In this document: positions 8,846 to 17,243 of the stretch, in pieces
Position numbering within the stretch: position 1 is the first letter of the stretch
Layout: every line of letters starts with the position of its first letter
Assembly (NCBI RefSeq): GCF_000407545.1
Contig: NZ_ASWH01000002.1
Coordinates: forward strand, 310,001 to 374,000
From: Enterococcus gilvus ATCC BAA-350
Lineage (GTDB): Bacteria > Bacillota > Bacilli > Lactobacillales > Enterococcaceae
Reading direction: 5' to 3'
Length of the DNA: 64,000 nucleotides
Position numbers and translations under genes: made by a program
The notes under the pieces: generated by a model
The model's database searches: none
Told to the model about the DNA's origin: nothing
What the model saw: only the letters and a program-made list of their open reading frames with translations

Positions 8846-9344
8846 AACTTCTCCTTTAATTCATAGGCATAGACGTATCTTTCGAAAAACGAAAAATGCT
8901 CTTTATTTAGTGAACTACGGCTTCTATCGAAACACTCACTTTCTTTGTGACGTTGAAAATGTAGGATTCAAGAAACACAGTTTCTATATAAGCATACTTA
9001 TGCAAAAATAACCAGAAGTAGGGGATAAAACTAATCAGTTTTGCCTTAAATAATTGCCATTTTCTTTTAATAGGATTCAAGGAATACGAACAAACAGGTA
9101 AAATCCGCAAATTCACATCTTTTTAAACAAAAAACAGGGCTGTATAAATGAGAAATAACTTTGTATAAAAATGTATCAACGTGTTATTGATGTCATCATG
9201 ATGTCATGTTTATGGAGGGTTCAAGTAAGCCCCGCCTTCGCAGATAAGTCCTTATTATTTTTAAAGTTTTGTCGTAATCCTTTTGGAACAGGGTGTTTTT
9301 TTATAGAGTGGAGTGTTAGAATTGGGACAGCGAGGAGGTCTATG
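8846..9344. other. Intergenic region without a recognised gene
   Basis: About 500 bases between the divergent antiporter and acetyltransferase genes. An open frame on minus (8907-9116) has no ribosome site and looks random. A partly repeated word, GATGTCATCATGATGTCAT, lies at about 9188-9206. I see no clear riboswitch or RNA gene. Confidence 0.5.
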
Positions 9345-9878
9345 ATGAATATTAGAGCAGCAGTACCCGCGGACGCCGCGTCTTTGTCCGCGATTTATGC
9401 ACCTTACGTTGAAGAAACGACAATTACTTTTGACTATGACGTACCGAATACGAAGGATTTTGTTCAAAAAATCGCAGAAATTAGTGAAAAATACCCTTAC
9501 TTAGTGGCAGAAGAAGAGGGACACATTTTAGGCTACGCGTATGCACATGCCTATAAAGAACGAGCAGCTTACGACTGGGCGGTGGAGGTCAGTGTTTATG
9601 TAGACCGTGACAAACGTGGCAATGGTGCAGGAAGAAAACTATATCAAGCGTTAGAAGCAACGTTGAGAAAGCAGAACGTGGCGATTCTAACAGCATGTAT
9701 CACAGGCGGAAATCAAGCCAGTATTCATTTTCATGAAAAATTAGGGTATCGCGAGGTCGCGAATTTCCCTAAAATCGGCTACAAATTTGAGCAATGGCTA
9801 GATGTCATTTGGCTGCAAAAGTTTTTAATGGAGGTAGAAGGGGAAATGCCGCCTTTTATCCCTTTCCCTGAACTATGA
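9345..9878 (+). CDS. GNAT acetyltransferase, phosphinothricin/methionine-sulfoximine acetyltransferase type
   Basis: A 177-aa cytoplasmic enzyme expected to acetylate a small amine (amino-acid analogue) using acetyl-CoA. ATG 9345 follows GAGGAGGT by five bases; a long upstream open frame is not used. Features: MNIRAAVPADAASLSAIYAPYV at the start, VEVSVYVDRDKRGNGAGRKL (acetyl-CoA pyrophosphate loop, R-G-x-G-x-G/A pattern) and GNQASIHFHEKLGYREV near the C-terminus, as in PAT/YncA proteins. Its stop overlaps the next start (ATGA), so the two genes are translationally coupled. Confidence 0.88.
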   Translation: MNIRAAVPADAASLSAIYAPYVEETTITFDYDVPNTKDFVQKIAEISEKYPYLVAEEEGHILGYAYAHAYKERAAYDWAVEVSVYVDRDKRGNGAGRKLYQALEATLRKQNVAILTACITGGNQASIHFHEKLGYREVANFPKIGYKFEQWLDVIWLQKFLMEVEGEMPPFIPFPEL

Positions 9879-11671
9879 ACCTTATAAAACGATGGCACCT
9901 GAATACGAAAAAAGAAAAAATACTTGTTGGTTTTGTTGTTTTAGCGATTCTTTTTCGGCTTCTGATTGCTGTGGAGATGCCTGTCAAAGTGTATATGCAG
10001 GCAGGATATGATGACGCGCTATCCATCAATCAGGCGTTGAACATTTTAGCCGGTAAGTGGCTAGGACCCTACAATGCAGGGATCTTGACTAAAGGATTGT
10101 CTTTTACCTTCTTTTTACTAGTGAATCATTTTTCAAGGCTGTCATATCCGCTCTTTTTATGTTTGATCGATATGCTCGCAGCAGTTACGATGGTTAGGGC
10201 GTTAGCGCCGCTGATTAAGAACAAGTACCTAAGTGCTTTTGGCTTCTTATTTCTCATTTACTCACCAGCGACTTTGGCCTCCGATTTTTCTTTGCGAATT
10301 TATCGAAACAGCTTAGTGTTTGCGGCTGTCCTCTTTGTTTTGGCAGGGATCTTAGGGCTGTATTTACGAAGGAAAGACACGATCCATCAGCGCCTTCCGT
10401 GGTCGATCCTGCTAATGGCAGCTTTTCCTTTTTTCTGGTTTTTACGAGAAGATTCGATTTGGTTAGTTCCTTTCTATGCCGTCGCTACGATTTTTACACT
10501 TTTGGGTATCCTAGCGGGAAAAGAACCGCTGGGTGGGTCACCGAAGGAAAAGATTCGTACTTTTTGGCAGTCTGTAAAAACGACGAAAAAAAGAAAAATA
10601 CTTGGGAATTTTTTACTTTTAATCGCACCTGTTTTATTTACGGTCGGTGAGTCCTTACTGATCTCCAAGATGAATGAAGATCATTACGGTATCTTCACAA
10701 CGAATGATCGAACAAAGACATCCTTTGCCAAGATGACGGAACATCTGATCCAAATTGATAATCGCGGGTATGATACACCAGAGATCGCTGAAGACAGCGG
10801 GATCTGGGTGTCGAAAAAAACATTCGCGAAGGCGGAGGAAGTCTCACCGACATTTGCGAAGTACCATCAAGGGATTCACTGGATGCTGAACGACTCAATC
10901 TGGCCTGATTCTTGGCCTGTCAAAAATGGCGAGCTGCCTGGAGATATGTTTGTCTGGGGCTTAAGGGAGATGTTCCAGCGAGAGGGTTTGTATAAAGATG
11001 GCCGTGAAAACGAAAAAGTCTTTAAAAAGATCAATCGTGAACTGGAGCAAGGATTCAAGTCTGGGGAGTTAACCAAGAAGAATATGCTTTTCGTCTCAAA
11101 ACAAAGCAATGGGAAAAAACTGGAAGATCTGAGTAAAGTAGCAAATTATATGAAAGCTGGAATCATTGAGACCACCTTCTATAAAAGCTATCAAACAAGT
11201 TACGGGGGTTCGATCTTCGTGCCAGAGCAACCTGCGGAGAAAGTCCTGGATTTGGTAAATGTACGTTCTGTTTCTACTATTAAAAAGGGCATGGAGGCAG
11301 AAGCGAAACGAACGCGGCCAATCGTACGAATCGTCAATGGCATGATCTGGATCTACCGTATTCTTTCTCCTCTATTAATGCTGATCAGCTTGGGGATGTT
11401 CGTCTTGTCGACGTTCACCTACGCTAAAAAGAAACAAACGCGGGCTGTTTTGTCAGAGTATTTGATCATAGTTCTTGGTCTGCTGCTGACGTATGTTGTC
11501 TATCTTTTTGGCGTGTCGTGGTTCGCTACTTGGGCACCGAAGGGAAAGGGCTTGTTCATGTTCTTCTATACTGGAGCGGGCGTTCCTTTGATCCAAGTCC
11601 TTCAGTTGTTGGGCCTTTCACTCGCGATGAGAAAGGCAAAAGGCGACCTTTTTATAAAGAAATTGGATTGA
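9875..11671 (+). CDS. Large polytopic membrane protein, GT-C glycosyltransferase-like
   Basis: A 598-aa protein with about ten membrane segments: a cluster in residues 15-225, a large outside domain (about 255-480) and three C-terminal segments (about 485-590). The first outside loop contains an acidic pair (YMQAGYDDALSIN), and FFWFLREDSIWL lies in a later loop. An acidic first loop is a hallmark of GT-C enzymes using polyprenyl-phosphate sugars. I do not recognise a specific family, so substrate and role are unknown; a cell-surface polymer is plausible. It overlaps the acetyltransferase by four bases. Confidence 0.7.
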   Translation: MNLIKRWHLNTKKEKILVGFVVLAILFRLLIAVEMPVKVYMQAGYDDALSINQALNILAGKWLGPYNAGILTKGLSFTFFLLVNHFSRLSYPLFLCLIDMLAAVTMVRALAPLIKNKYLSAFGFLFLIYSPATLASDFSLRIYRNSLVFAAVLFVLAGILGLYLRRKDTIHQRLPWSILLMAAFPFFWFLREDSIWLVPFYAVATIFTLLGILAGKEPLGGSPKEKIRTFWQSVKTTKKRKILGNFLLLIAPVLFTVGESLLISKMNEDHYGIFTTNDRTKTSFAKMTEHLIQIDNRGYDTPEIAEDSGIWVSKKTFAKAEEVSPTFAKYHQGIHWMLNDSIWPDSWPVKNGELPGDMFVWGLREMFQREGLYKDGRENEKVFKKINRELEQGFKSGELTKKNMLFVSKQSNGKKLEDLSKVANYMKAGIIETTFYKSYQTSYGGSIFVPEQPAEKVLDLVNVRSVSTIKKGMEAEAKRTRPIVRIVNGMIWIYRILSPLLMLISLGMFVLSTFTYAKKKQTRAVLSEYLIIVLGLLLTYVVYLFGVSWFATWAPKGKGLFMFFYTGAGVPLIQVLQLLGLSLAMRKAKGDLFIKKLD

Positions 11672-11782
11672 ATGAGGGTCGTCTCACAGTATTCTAATCA
11701 AATTCAATAAGAATTGTTACGAGCCTATACCAATGGTTTGCTATCCTTGCATTGTAAACGTAAGGAGGGCCCTAATAGAGCA

Positions 11783-11908
11783 ATGAAACAAGAGAAGAAC
11801 ACTTCGAAAAACGGAGTAAAAACCATTGACTTTCTAGTAGAAATGTTGGCGTTGTTCATCCTGATTTCCTTAACTATTTATGCCATTAAAACAGGTAAAT
11901 TATTCTAG
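11783..11908 (+). CDS. Small single-pass membrane protein (41 aa), unknown
   Basis: MKQEKNTSKNGVKTIDFLVE precedes one hydrophobic segment (MLALFILISLTIYAI) and a short basic tail. An AAGGAGGG site lies 13 bases upstream, rather far, so an alternative start slightly upstream is possible. It is the last host gene before attL and is followed by a terminator. Confidence 0.5.
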   Translation: MKQEKNTSKNGVKTIDFLVEMLALFILISLTIYAIKTGKLF

Positions 11909-11945
11909 TTTAAAAATTTGTATAAAAAACATTGTTGTTAAATCT

Positions 11946-11981
11946 AACGAAATCCTTTTATAATTAGGGTTTCGTTTTTTT
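11946..11981 (+). terminator. Intrinsic terminator at the left prophage boundary
   Basis: AACGAAATCC pairs with GGGTTTCGTT (one wobble), followed by TTTTTTT. It closes the host transcript just before the attachment site. Confidence 0.8.
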
Positions 11982-12032
11982 ATTATGTTATAAATAAAAA
12001 TCTAATGCATGCTAATAAATCTATCTTTATAT

Positions 12033-12047
12033 AGAAAAGGGGCAAAA
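12033..12047 (+). repeat. Candidate attL (15-bp direct repeat AGAAAAGGGGCAAAA)
   Basis: The identical 15-mer recurs at 62310-62324, just beyond the last phage gene. Here a second GGGGCA copy follows (12050-12055), so part of it could be integrase arm sites. It lies 14 bases from the integrase stop, the expected position. Confidence 0.65.
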
Positions 12048-12060
12048 AAGGGGCAAGGTT

Positions 12061-13197
12061 CTACAATTTTTCTAAATTGTCCTTCAAAACTTTTTTTGCA
12101 TTCTTGGTAACATGTGTATATATTTTTTCTGTGATACCGCTATGTTCATGGCCAACGCGATCTTGTATTACATATAGAGGAACTCCTAGTTCTGCGAGTT
12201 TGGAGATATGAGTATGTCTGAAAATATGCAAGCTAACTGGTTTGTCAATTCTCATCTTCGCTTTATGGTTTCTCAAGTAAGTATTGAGGGAAGAGTTCAA
12301 GAATGGTGTACCCTGAGACGTTTGAAATAGAAAATGACCGTTCGGATTCATTTTTATAAGTTCCTTGTAAATAGCTATAGCGTTTTCAGGGATATCTATT
12401 TCTCTCATTCCAGCATTACTTTTTGTCGAGTTAGATTTCTTCATGTATTTTACTCTTCTTTTATCGAGCATAGTCCCAGAGATATTAACATGATATGTTT
12501 CATCACTCTTTTTATAAACATCATTCTTGTCTAGAGCAAGAGCTTCCCCGGGTCTCATTCCAGTATAATATAGCCATTGGAATAATAATGAATATCGTTT
12601 ATTGTGTTGATCAACATATTCAACTAAACGTTTATATTCATCTTCCTCAAGAAACTTATCTTTTATTTTCCCGGAGCGCTCATCTCGTTTTCGTTCTACA
12701 ACAACTTGGGGGATGGGATTAATTTCAATATAATGATGCTTAGCAGCATAGGAAAATAATTTATTCAGCTTCCCTTTCATCATCGATATATAGTTGTTTG
12801 CTAGATTTTCTGAGTATAACAACTTCTCGAGCACTTCAACTAAATCTGATGGGGTTATAGTGGATACCAACCAGTTATATGGCAAATTATTTTTAAAAGT
12901 ATTAAACGCATATTTTGTAGTTACATAGGTAGCTTCTTTTACTTGTTTTTTGTAATAGGGGAGCCACTCATCGACCAAGTCTTGAAAAGTCAGGGTAGGT
13001 TTTCTCAACGGTTTCTGATTTAACCGTCGATCGATTTTTTCATCCAATAACTTCTGAGCCTCTTTTTTTGTATCTCGAGTTTTATTAGCCATTGTAACCG
13101 AAACTTTTTTCCTTGTTCTCGTTTTCGGGTCAAAATATCGATCGCAATACTTATAAACTTTTTTTCCTTTAGAATTTTGAATTTCTTCGATCCACAT
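12061..13197 (-). CDS. int: Tyrosine-recombinase integrase
   Basis: A 378-aa site-specific recombinase that integrates and excises the prophage at the flanking 15-bp repeats. An N-terminal AP2-like arm-binding domain (MWIEEIQNSKGKKVYKY) precedes a SAM-like core-binding domain (about 60-165) and the catalytic domain. Catalytic residues are visible: Arg in TGMRPGEALAL, His/Arg in HIFRHTHISKL and the nucleophile Tyr in GITEKIYTHVT. Full length for the family. Transcribed leftward toward attL. Confidence 0.95.
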   Translation of the reverse strand: MWIEEIQNSKGKKVYKYCDRYFDPKTRTRKKVSVTMANKTRDTKKEAQKLLDEKIDRRLNQKPLRKPTLTFQDLVDEWLPYYKKQVKEATYVTTKYAFNTFKNNLPYNWLVSTITPSDLVEVLEKLLYSENLANNYISMMKGKLNKLFSYAAKHHYIEINPIPQVVVERKRDERSGKIKDKFLEEDEYKRLVEYVDQHNKRYSLLFQWLYYTGMRPGEALALDKNDVYKKSDETYHVNISGTMLDKRRVKYMKKSNSTKSNAGMREIDIPENAIAIYKELIKMNPNGHFLFQTSQGTPFLNSSLNTYLRNHKAKMRIDKPVSLHIFRHTHISKLAELGVPLYVIQDRVGHEHSGITEKIYTHVTKNAKKVLKDNLEKL

Positions 13198-13329
13198 AAT
13201 AAACCGCCTTGTATATTTATTTCATTGATTAATACAAAAAAACCACTTGTTGATTTAAAGCCATGAATAGAAAGGCAAAGAGTATATGAATACACTTGAA
13301 AAATACAAACGTATGTTCTTTTTGATGTT

Positions 13330-13349
13330 AAAAGAAAAGCCCGAAGGCT
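13330..13349 (-). terminator. Terminator at the end of the ParA operon
   Basis: On the minus strand AGCC-TTCG-GGCT followed by TTTTCTTTT; the stem overlaps the last codons of the 13348 gene and separates it from the integrase. Confidence 0.65.
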
Positions 13350-14052
13350 AGGTAATATAAATATCATCTATTTCTGAAGGAGTGAACAGTCTTTGAATTT
13401 TCGATTTATTACCAAGTGATATCTGATTGTAATTAATGCCAATCAATGGTCCCATCGTCTTTCGATGAAACTTCCATAATAATTTTAATTGCTTTGATAG
13501 GTCTCTAAAGTATTGATGAGAATTAGATTCAATAAAATTATTGAGATAGAAGAAAGAACCGATATTAGCTAAGGGATCATGAATAATTTGTGATTTTACT
13601 TTAAATAGATTGAAATACACTTGAATATCCGTTTGTATTTTATAAAGATTTACATTTTCAGGATCAGTATAATACTCTTTCAATGTAGTATAGGAAAATC
13701 CTTTGACAGAAGAATACTCAAGAGTATCCTTTTTTTCATGATATACAATAAATCTAATAACAGATTCTGCTAATCCGCGAAATACTGAGGACGAAATAAA
13801 ATCATCATGAAGAGGTAAGATATAAAGAAGCTCAAAATAAGAATTTCTAATTTCTTTTAAGAAATTCTGATCTCCTTGAGTTTGTGCAACATCAATACAA
13901 AGATCTGTATGAAAAATTATTTTTTGAATTAGTTTATACGTCTCAAAAAAAGTAGGATTATTAAATTCTTTTATTATTGATGAGTTAGGGAAATTGTCTG
14001 CTACAAATAATTTGTAATCATCTAAGAAAAAGTTATTATTTATTTGGCTCAC
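13348..14052 (-). CDS. Unknown 234-aa protein, third gene of a ParA-like operon
   Basis: An all-alpha-looking protein with no signal or membrane segment. Elements that catch the eye are SSVFRGLAESVIRFIVYHEKK in the middle and SQIIHDP later, loosely resembling the Arg-x3-Glu and His pattern of HEPN/DUF5677-like proteins; this is weak. Its start overlaps the stop of the preceding gene by four bases. Very AT-rich and separate in style from the structural phage genes, so a cargo or defence function is plausible but unproven. Confidence 0.7.
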   Translation of the reverse strand: MSQINNNFFLDDYKLFVADNFPNSSIIKEFNNPTFFETYKLIQKIIFHTDLCIDVAQTQGDQNFLKEIRNSYFELLYILPLHDDFISSSVFRGLAESVIRFIVYHEKKDTLEYSSVKGFSYTTLKEYYTDPENVNLYKIQTDIQVYFNLFKVKSQIIHDPLANIGSFFYLNNFIESNSHQYFRDLSKQLKLLWKFHRKTMGPLIGINYNQISLGNKSKIQRLFTPSEIDDIYIT

Positions 14053-14408
14053 CGACTAAACCTACTAATGATGTCATTGAGATCTGAATTGTTATTATTC
14101 GTTTTTACTTCGCCTTTAAATAAAGTTTTCAATTTTATTGTAAGATTTTTCAATTGCTCATCATTCATATTTTCGATTTCTCTTGAGACTTTAGCTAGAA
14201 GCGCCGTTCTATTTTTGAAAAGATAATCTTTCAAATAGTTTAGCCCAATAGAATCAATAAATGGGCGAAGATCAGGGTTATGAGGGAATAAGTCTTTTGA
14301 GAGAATCAATGACGTTAAAAGACCATACATAGTCAAACGAAGTTTGTCTATGTTTTTTCTTGAGTCTAGTTTCAAAATTTCATTGACTAGTAATTTATCA
14401 GAAATCAT
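14049..14408 (-). CDS. Unknown 119-aa protein, second gene of a ParA-like operon
   Basis: Helical, charged protein (MISDKLLVNEILKLDSRKNI) with a likely C-terminal helical region around EIENMNDEQLKNLTIKLK. No family recognised. It starts four bases after the ParA stop and overlaps the next gene by four bases, so its product is probably made together with both neighbours; it could be an adaptor between the ATPase and the 234-aa protein. Confidence 0.7.
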   Translation of the reverse strand: MISDKLLVNEILKLDSRKNIDKLRLTMYGLLTSLILSKDLFPHNPDLRPFIDSIGLNYLKDYLFKNRTALLAKVSREIENMNDEQLKNLTIKLKTLFKGEVKTNNNNSDLNDIISRFSR

Positions 14409-14412
14409 TCTC

Positions 14413-15306
14413 TTACTCTCCTTCCAGTATTTTTATTCTTTGCTTAAACTCCTCGGTCAAATTGCTAAGGTTAGCTAAGCTTTTGGTATTATTATAATCC
14501 AAGATGAAGTAATTTGCTTTCTTTTTTAACGCGTTGTTATATTCAAACACCTCATCAAAGAAATACAAATTGTATTTCTTGAGTTTTACATTTGATTTTA
14601 TCGAATTAATAATTGATGACGCACGTTCCTCCTTAAAAAAATTGAACGGATTGAAAATAATCCCCATATTTCTTAGAGTTTTAGTTTGATATTTTCTAGC
14701 ATCCGTGAGTTTCACTTTTTCAACAACTTCTTCTAGTAGAGAAATACCAAGAATAGAATATGCATCAACTCCTACAGGAACAATATAATAGTCACTGGCG
14801 TTGAGAGCAGCAGTAGTATAGTAGGAATATGTGGGAGGGCAGTCTATTAGTATATAATCATAAAAATTTGATAGCTTATTATTTAAGATATAATTGTCCA
14901 GAGCATTCTCTTTACCAGCACCGCCGAGAGTGTTCTCAATAAAAATGGTTGTTAATTCACCAGGAATAATATGATACATAGGAAGCTTTAAAATTACCTC
15001 GTCAGGCTTAGGTTGGCGAGCACTATCAACAAATAGTTGACTTATAGACTTACTTGTTGTTTTAATCTTGTGTTTTCTTCTCCTTTTATCTTTTTCTTTT
15101 TCAGATTCTGGTAATTCTTCATATAGAGATGTACTCATATATCCGTGTTTTGAAAAAACTGATTGTGTCAAATTAGATTGAGGATCTACATCAATAAATA
15201 ATACTTTATAGCCATCCTTTGCTAATGAATACCCAATTTCTTTACATAAAGCTGTTTTGCCAACTCCACCCTTCATATTCAAGAACGAAATGATAGTTCC
15301 AGTCAT
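14413..15306 (-). CDS. ParA/Soj-family ATPase
   Basis: A 297-aa P-loop ATPase with the deviant Walker A motif MKGGVGKTALCKE (residues 11-23), switch/Walker A' region VLFIDVDPQSNLTQS and Walker B YDYILIDCPPTYS. ParA proteins form dynamic nucleoid- or surface-bound polymers. In an integrated phage without plasmid maintenance genes (no ParB or centromere seen) it more likely serves the two genes downstream. It contains a basic insert KDKRRRKHKIKTTSKSIS after residue 70. First gene of a tight three-gene operon between integrase and repressor. Confidence 0.85.
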   Translation of the reverse strand: MTGTIISFLNMKGGVGKTALCKEIGYSLAKDGYKVLFIDVDPQSNLTQSVFSKHGYMSTSLYEELPESEKEKDKRRRKHKIKTTSKSISQLFVDSARQPKPDEVILKLPMYHIIPGELTTIFIENTLGGAGKENALDNYILNNKLSNFYDYILIDCPPTYSYYTTAALNASDYYIVPVGVDAYSILGISLLEEVVEKVKLTDARKYQTKTLRNMGIIFNPFNFFKEERASSIINSIKSNVKLKKYNLYFFDEVFEYNNALKKKANYFILDYNNTKSLANLSNLTEEFKQRIKILEGE

Positions 15307-15354
15307 CTTTATTCCTCCCTTTTTCTGCCGAAAAATATTTTACGAAAATACTAT

Positions 15355-15404
15355 TAAAAAATCAATTCCCCGAACCGGAATCGAACCGGCGTCGCCAGGC
15401 GGGG
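15355..15404 (-). terminator. tRNA T-arm-like hairpin ending in a U-tract
   Basis: On the minus strand CCCCG (15400-15404) pairs with CGGGG (15368-15372) around an inner CCGG-TTCGATT-CCGG hairpin, then TTTTTT. The inner part is identical in form to a tRNA T-arm plus acceptor 3' half, but no D-arm or anticodon arm exists upstream. It probably terminates the 15566-15414 gene and may derive from a tRNA. Confidence 0.55.
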
Positions 15405-15413
15405 AGGGTGGAG

Positions 15414-15566
15414 CTAGCCTTTTTCTCGTAAGACTTTTTCAATGTCTTTTTTCGCTTGCACATAGTAGTTAGCTACTTGCTTGGCAGACTTGTGATCCAA
15501 GTCCACTTTTCCCATATAAATAATTGCTACATCGTGAGCAGCTTTTCTAATTTCTTCATCTGACAT
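15414..15566 (-). CDS. Small phage protein (50 aa), unknown
   Basis: The product starts MSDEEIRKAAHDVAIIYMGK and ends DIEKVLREKG; it is helical and acidic-basic mixed with no membrane segment. AAGGTGA lies upstream of ATG 15566. Its stop is followed at once by the T-arm-like terminator. Phage-encoded proteins of this size and style are common near lysogeny modules, but I cannot name a function. Confidence 0.7.
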   Translation of the reverse strand: MSDEEIRKAAHDVAIIYMGKVDLDHKSAKQVANYYVQAKKDIEKVLREKG

Positions 15567-15629
15567 TTCGATTCACCTTCTTTCTTTTTGGATCTAATCG
15601 AACTTGCAGAGTTAGGTGGGAAGGCAGTA

Positions 15630-16910
15630 CTAGTTTCTAGGAGCGCGATATCCGGCTCTTTCAGCTTCATCAACTGTTTTAAACCAAGCTGCTGGATTTG
15701 TTGTTTTATCATAGTATCTGCTCCCTGGAACGTGATATATTCCGTTGTTAGAACCTTTGATTAATCCGTTTCCGTTGGCATCCACGTATTCTGACCCATT
15801 TGTTTGAGCAGGAGTAGGAGCAGCTTGTTGAGCTCTGGCTTCGCTCTGAGCGGCTTCTGCTTGCTTCTGCGCTTCAATTCGTTGTTGTTCTTCTGCTTGT
15901 TTTTGAGCTTCAACTCGCTGCTGCTCTTCTGCGGCTTGTTGTGCTTTTATTTCTGCATTTTTTCGTTCTTCTTCTTTTCGTTGTGCTGCTTCAATTTCGT
16001 TTTTAGTTTTACTTGTTCCATCTGAATAATTCAAAGTAACATCATCTTGTACATTGAAAATATAAACATTAAATTTGATATCGTCAGATTTAATTGATTG
16101 AGCCATCAAGTGAACGCCACGTGCTAGAAGCTCATCACCACGGAAGACAGGTGTTACTGAGTACCGGACATAGTTATCTTTACTTTTTTCAAGATAGTAC
16201 TTGATATCCATTTCAAAACGAAGCATCTCAGGATTGTTCAATTGAGCTGTTCCAGTTATAAGGTTTTTCCAATTATCGTTTTCACCAGAAAGGGCATACC
16301 CAATCAAATGAGATCGATTGTAAAGATATCCTTTGTTGATTTTCTTATTATGCCACCCTGTAGGTTTAACATTAGAAATATCTCCACGTTTAGCTGTAGG
16401 CATTAACGATTGATTTAACATAGCTTCTGCAGTTGTCGCACGGTTGAGTTGATCAAGATCGCCATATTTTTCCCATGCTTTGTTTGCTAACGATAGATCA
16501 TCCTCAGAAAAAATAGGGTTGTTGTCATTTACTTCAATTGTTTGGGTGCTACTATAATCTAAATTTGCAAGAGTAGTGTTATCTTGTTTCATTCGATTAT
16601 CAAAAGAAATTAGTGCCTGTTTTTGCTTGTTCTTTTCATCTGTTGATTTTTTCTTATCTTCCTTTTCTTTGGACGAGCTTGAAGCAGATTTACTTTTCAT
16701 CTTATTTGGCTGAGTGGTACTAATAGTTGTTTCTGCTGTCTTATGTTCAGATGGTTCTGTTAACATGCCACCTGCGATAAAAACTATAAAAGTTCCAAGA
16801 ATAATGAAAAGCTCAGGTTTCTTTGGGGACTTTTTGAAAAAAGCTCTAATTAATCTTAAAACACCAAAAATAAATCCAAAAAACCCTACAAGTAATAGCA
16901 AATTTCCCAT
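15630..16910 (-). CDS. Membrane-anchored DNA/RNA non-specific endonuclease with C-terminal sunset-like domain
   Basis: A 426-aa protein with two N-terminal membrane segments (about residues 2-22 and 33-50), then a Ser/Lys-rich linker. The EndA/streptodornase-type nuclease domain (about 100-265) has the catalytic [12 protein letters not shown]; the Arg/Asn-His core matches the DNA-entry nuclease family, and [10 protein letters not shown] supplies the metal-binding Asn. A Glu/Gln/Arg heptad region ([20 protein letters not shown]) leads to a C-terminal [26 protein letters not shown] domain like those in surface nucleases. The nuclease domain probably faces outside the cell. Position in the lysogeny block suggests expression in the lysogen, perhaps against incoming DNA. 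Confidence 0.85.
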   Translation of the reverse strand: MGNLLLLVGFFGFIFGVLRLIRAFFKKSPKKPELFIILGTFIVFIAGGMLTEPSEHKTAETTISTTQPNKMKSKSASSSSKEKEDKKKSTDEKNKQKQALISFDNRMKQDNTTLANLDYSSTQTIEVNDNNPIFSEDDLSLANKAWEKYGDLDQLNRATTAEAMLNQSLMPTAKRGDISNVKPTGWHNKKINKGYLYNRSHLIGYALSGENDNWKNLITGTAQLNNPEMLRFEMDIKYYLEKSKDNYVRYSVTPVFRGDELLARGVHLMAQSIKSDDIKFNVYIFNVQDDVTLNYSDGTSKTKNEIEAAQRKEEERKNAEIKAQQAAEEQQRVEAQKQAEEQQRIEAQKQAEAAQSEARAQQAAPTPAQTNGSEYVDANGNGLIKGSNNGIYHVPGSRYYDKTTNPAAWFKTVDEAERAGYRAPRN

Positions 16911-17000
16911 TTATATCCTCCATTTAATTCATTTCAACTATCTATCCATACCTCGTGAGATAGTTTCTGGTTAATCATCTAACTAGGACTAGGTTATGAA

Positions 17001-17186
17001 CTAAGGTAAAAGCTTTAAAAAAGCAGTTATAATACTAATAACTATCAACCCTAAACCACAAAAAAATATCAATCGTTCTTTTTTGTTCTTCTTTTTCCAT
17101 ACCCATAGTGCCCAAACAATGAGTCCTAAACCATATAAAAAAAGAAGGGTACTGAGTGTTATTCTCATGCTATAATCTTCAAACAT
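17001..17186 (-). CDS. Small two-helix membrane protein (61 aa)
   Basis: Two hydrophobic segments (about 9-28 and 39-58) separated by a basic turn (WKKKNKKER). A clear AAGGGAGA site precedes ATG 17186. No family recognised. It belongs to the minus-strand run of envelope proteins between nuclease and repressor, which often includes superinfection-exclusion functions. Confidence 0.7.
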   Translation of the reverse strand: MFEDYSMRITLSTLLFLYGLGLIVWALWVWKKKNKKERLIFFCGLGLIVISIITAFLKLLP

Positions 17187-17243
17187 TTGAATCTCCCTTA
17201 GAAAAAATGACCAAGAAAAAGTCTGCCTGGTTAGGATATTTCT

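Noticed and set aside
8907..9116. Minus-strand 69-codon frame upstream of the antiporter
   Set aside because: No ribosome site, biased aromatic composition and no family resemblance.
14413..15306. Plasmid partition system or integrated plasmid-phage
   Set aside because: No ParB, no centromere-like repeats and no plasmid replication gene; a clear integrase and att repeats are present.
15257..15472. Plus-strand open frame with IPRTGIEPASPGG
   Set aside because: This peptide is the usual false product of a tRNA T-arm-like sequence read in antisense; the real gene here is the 50-aa minus gene.
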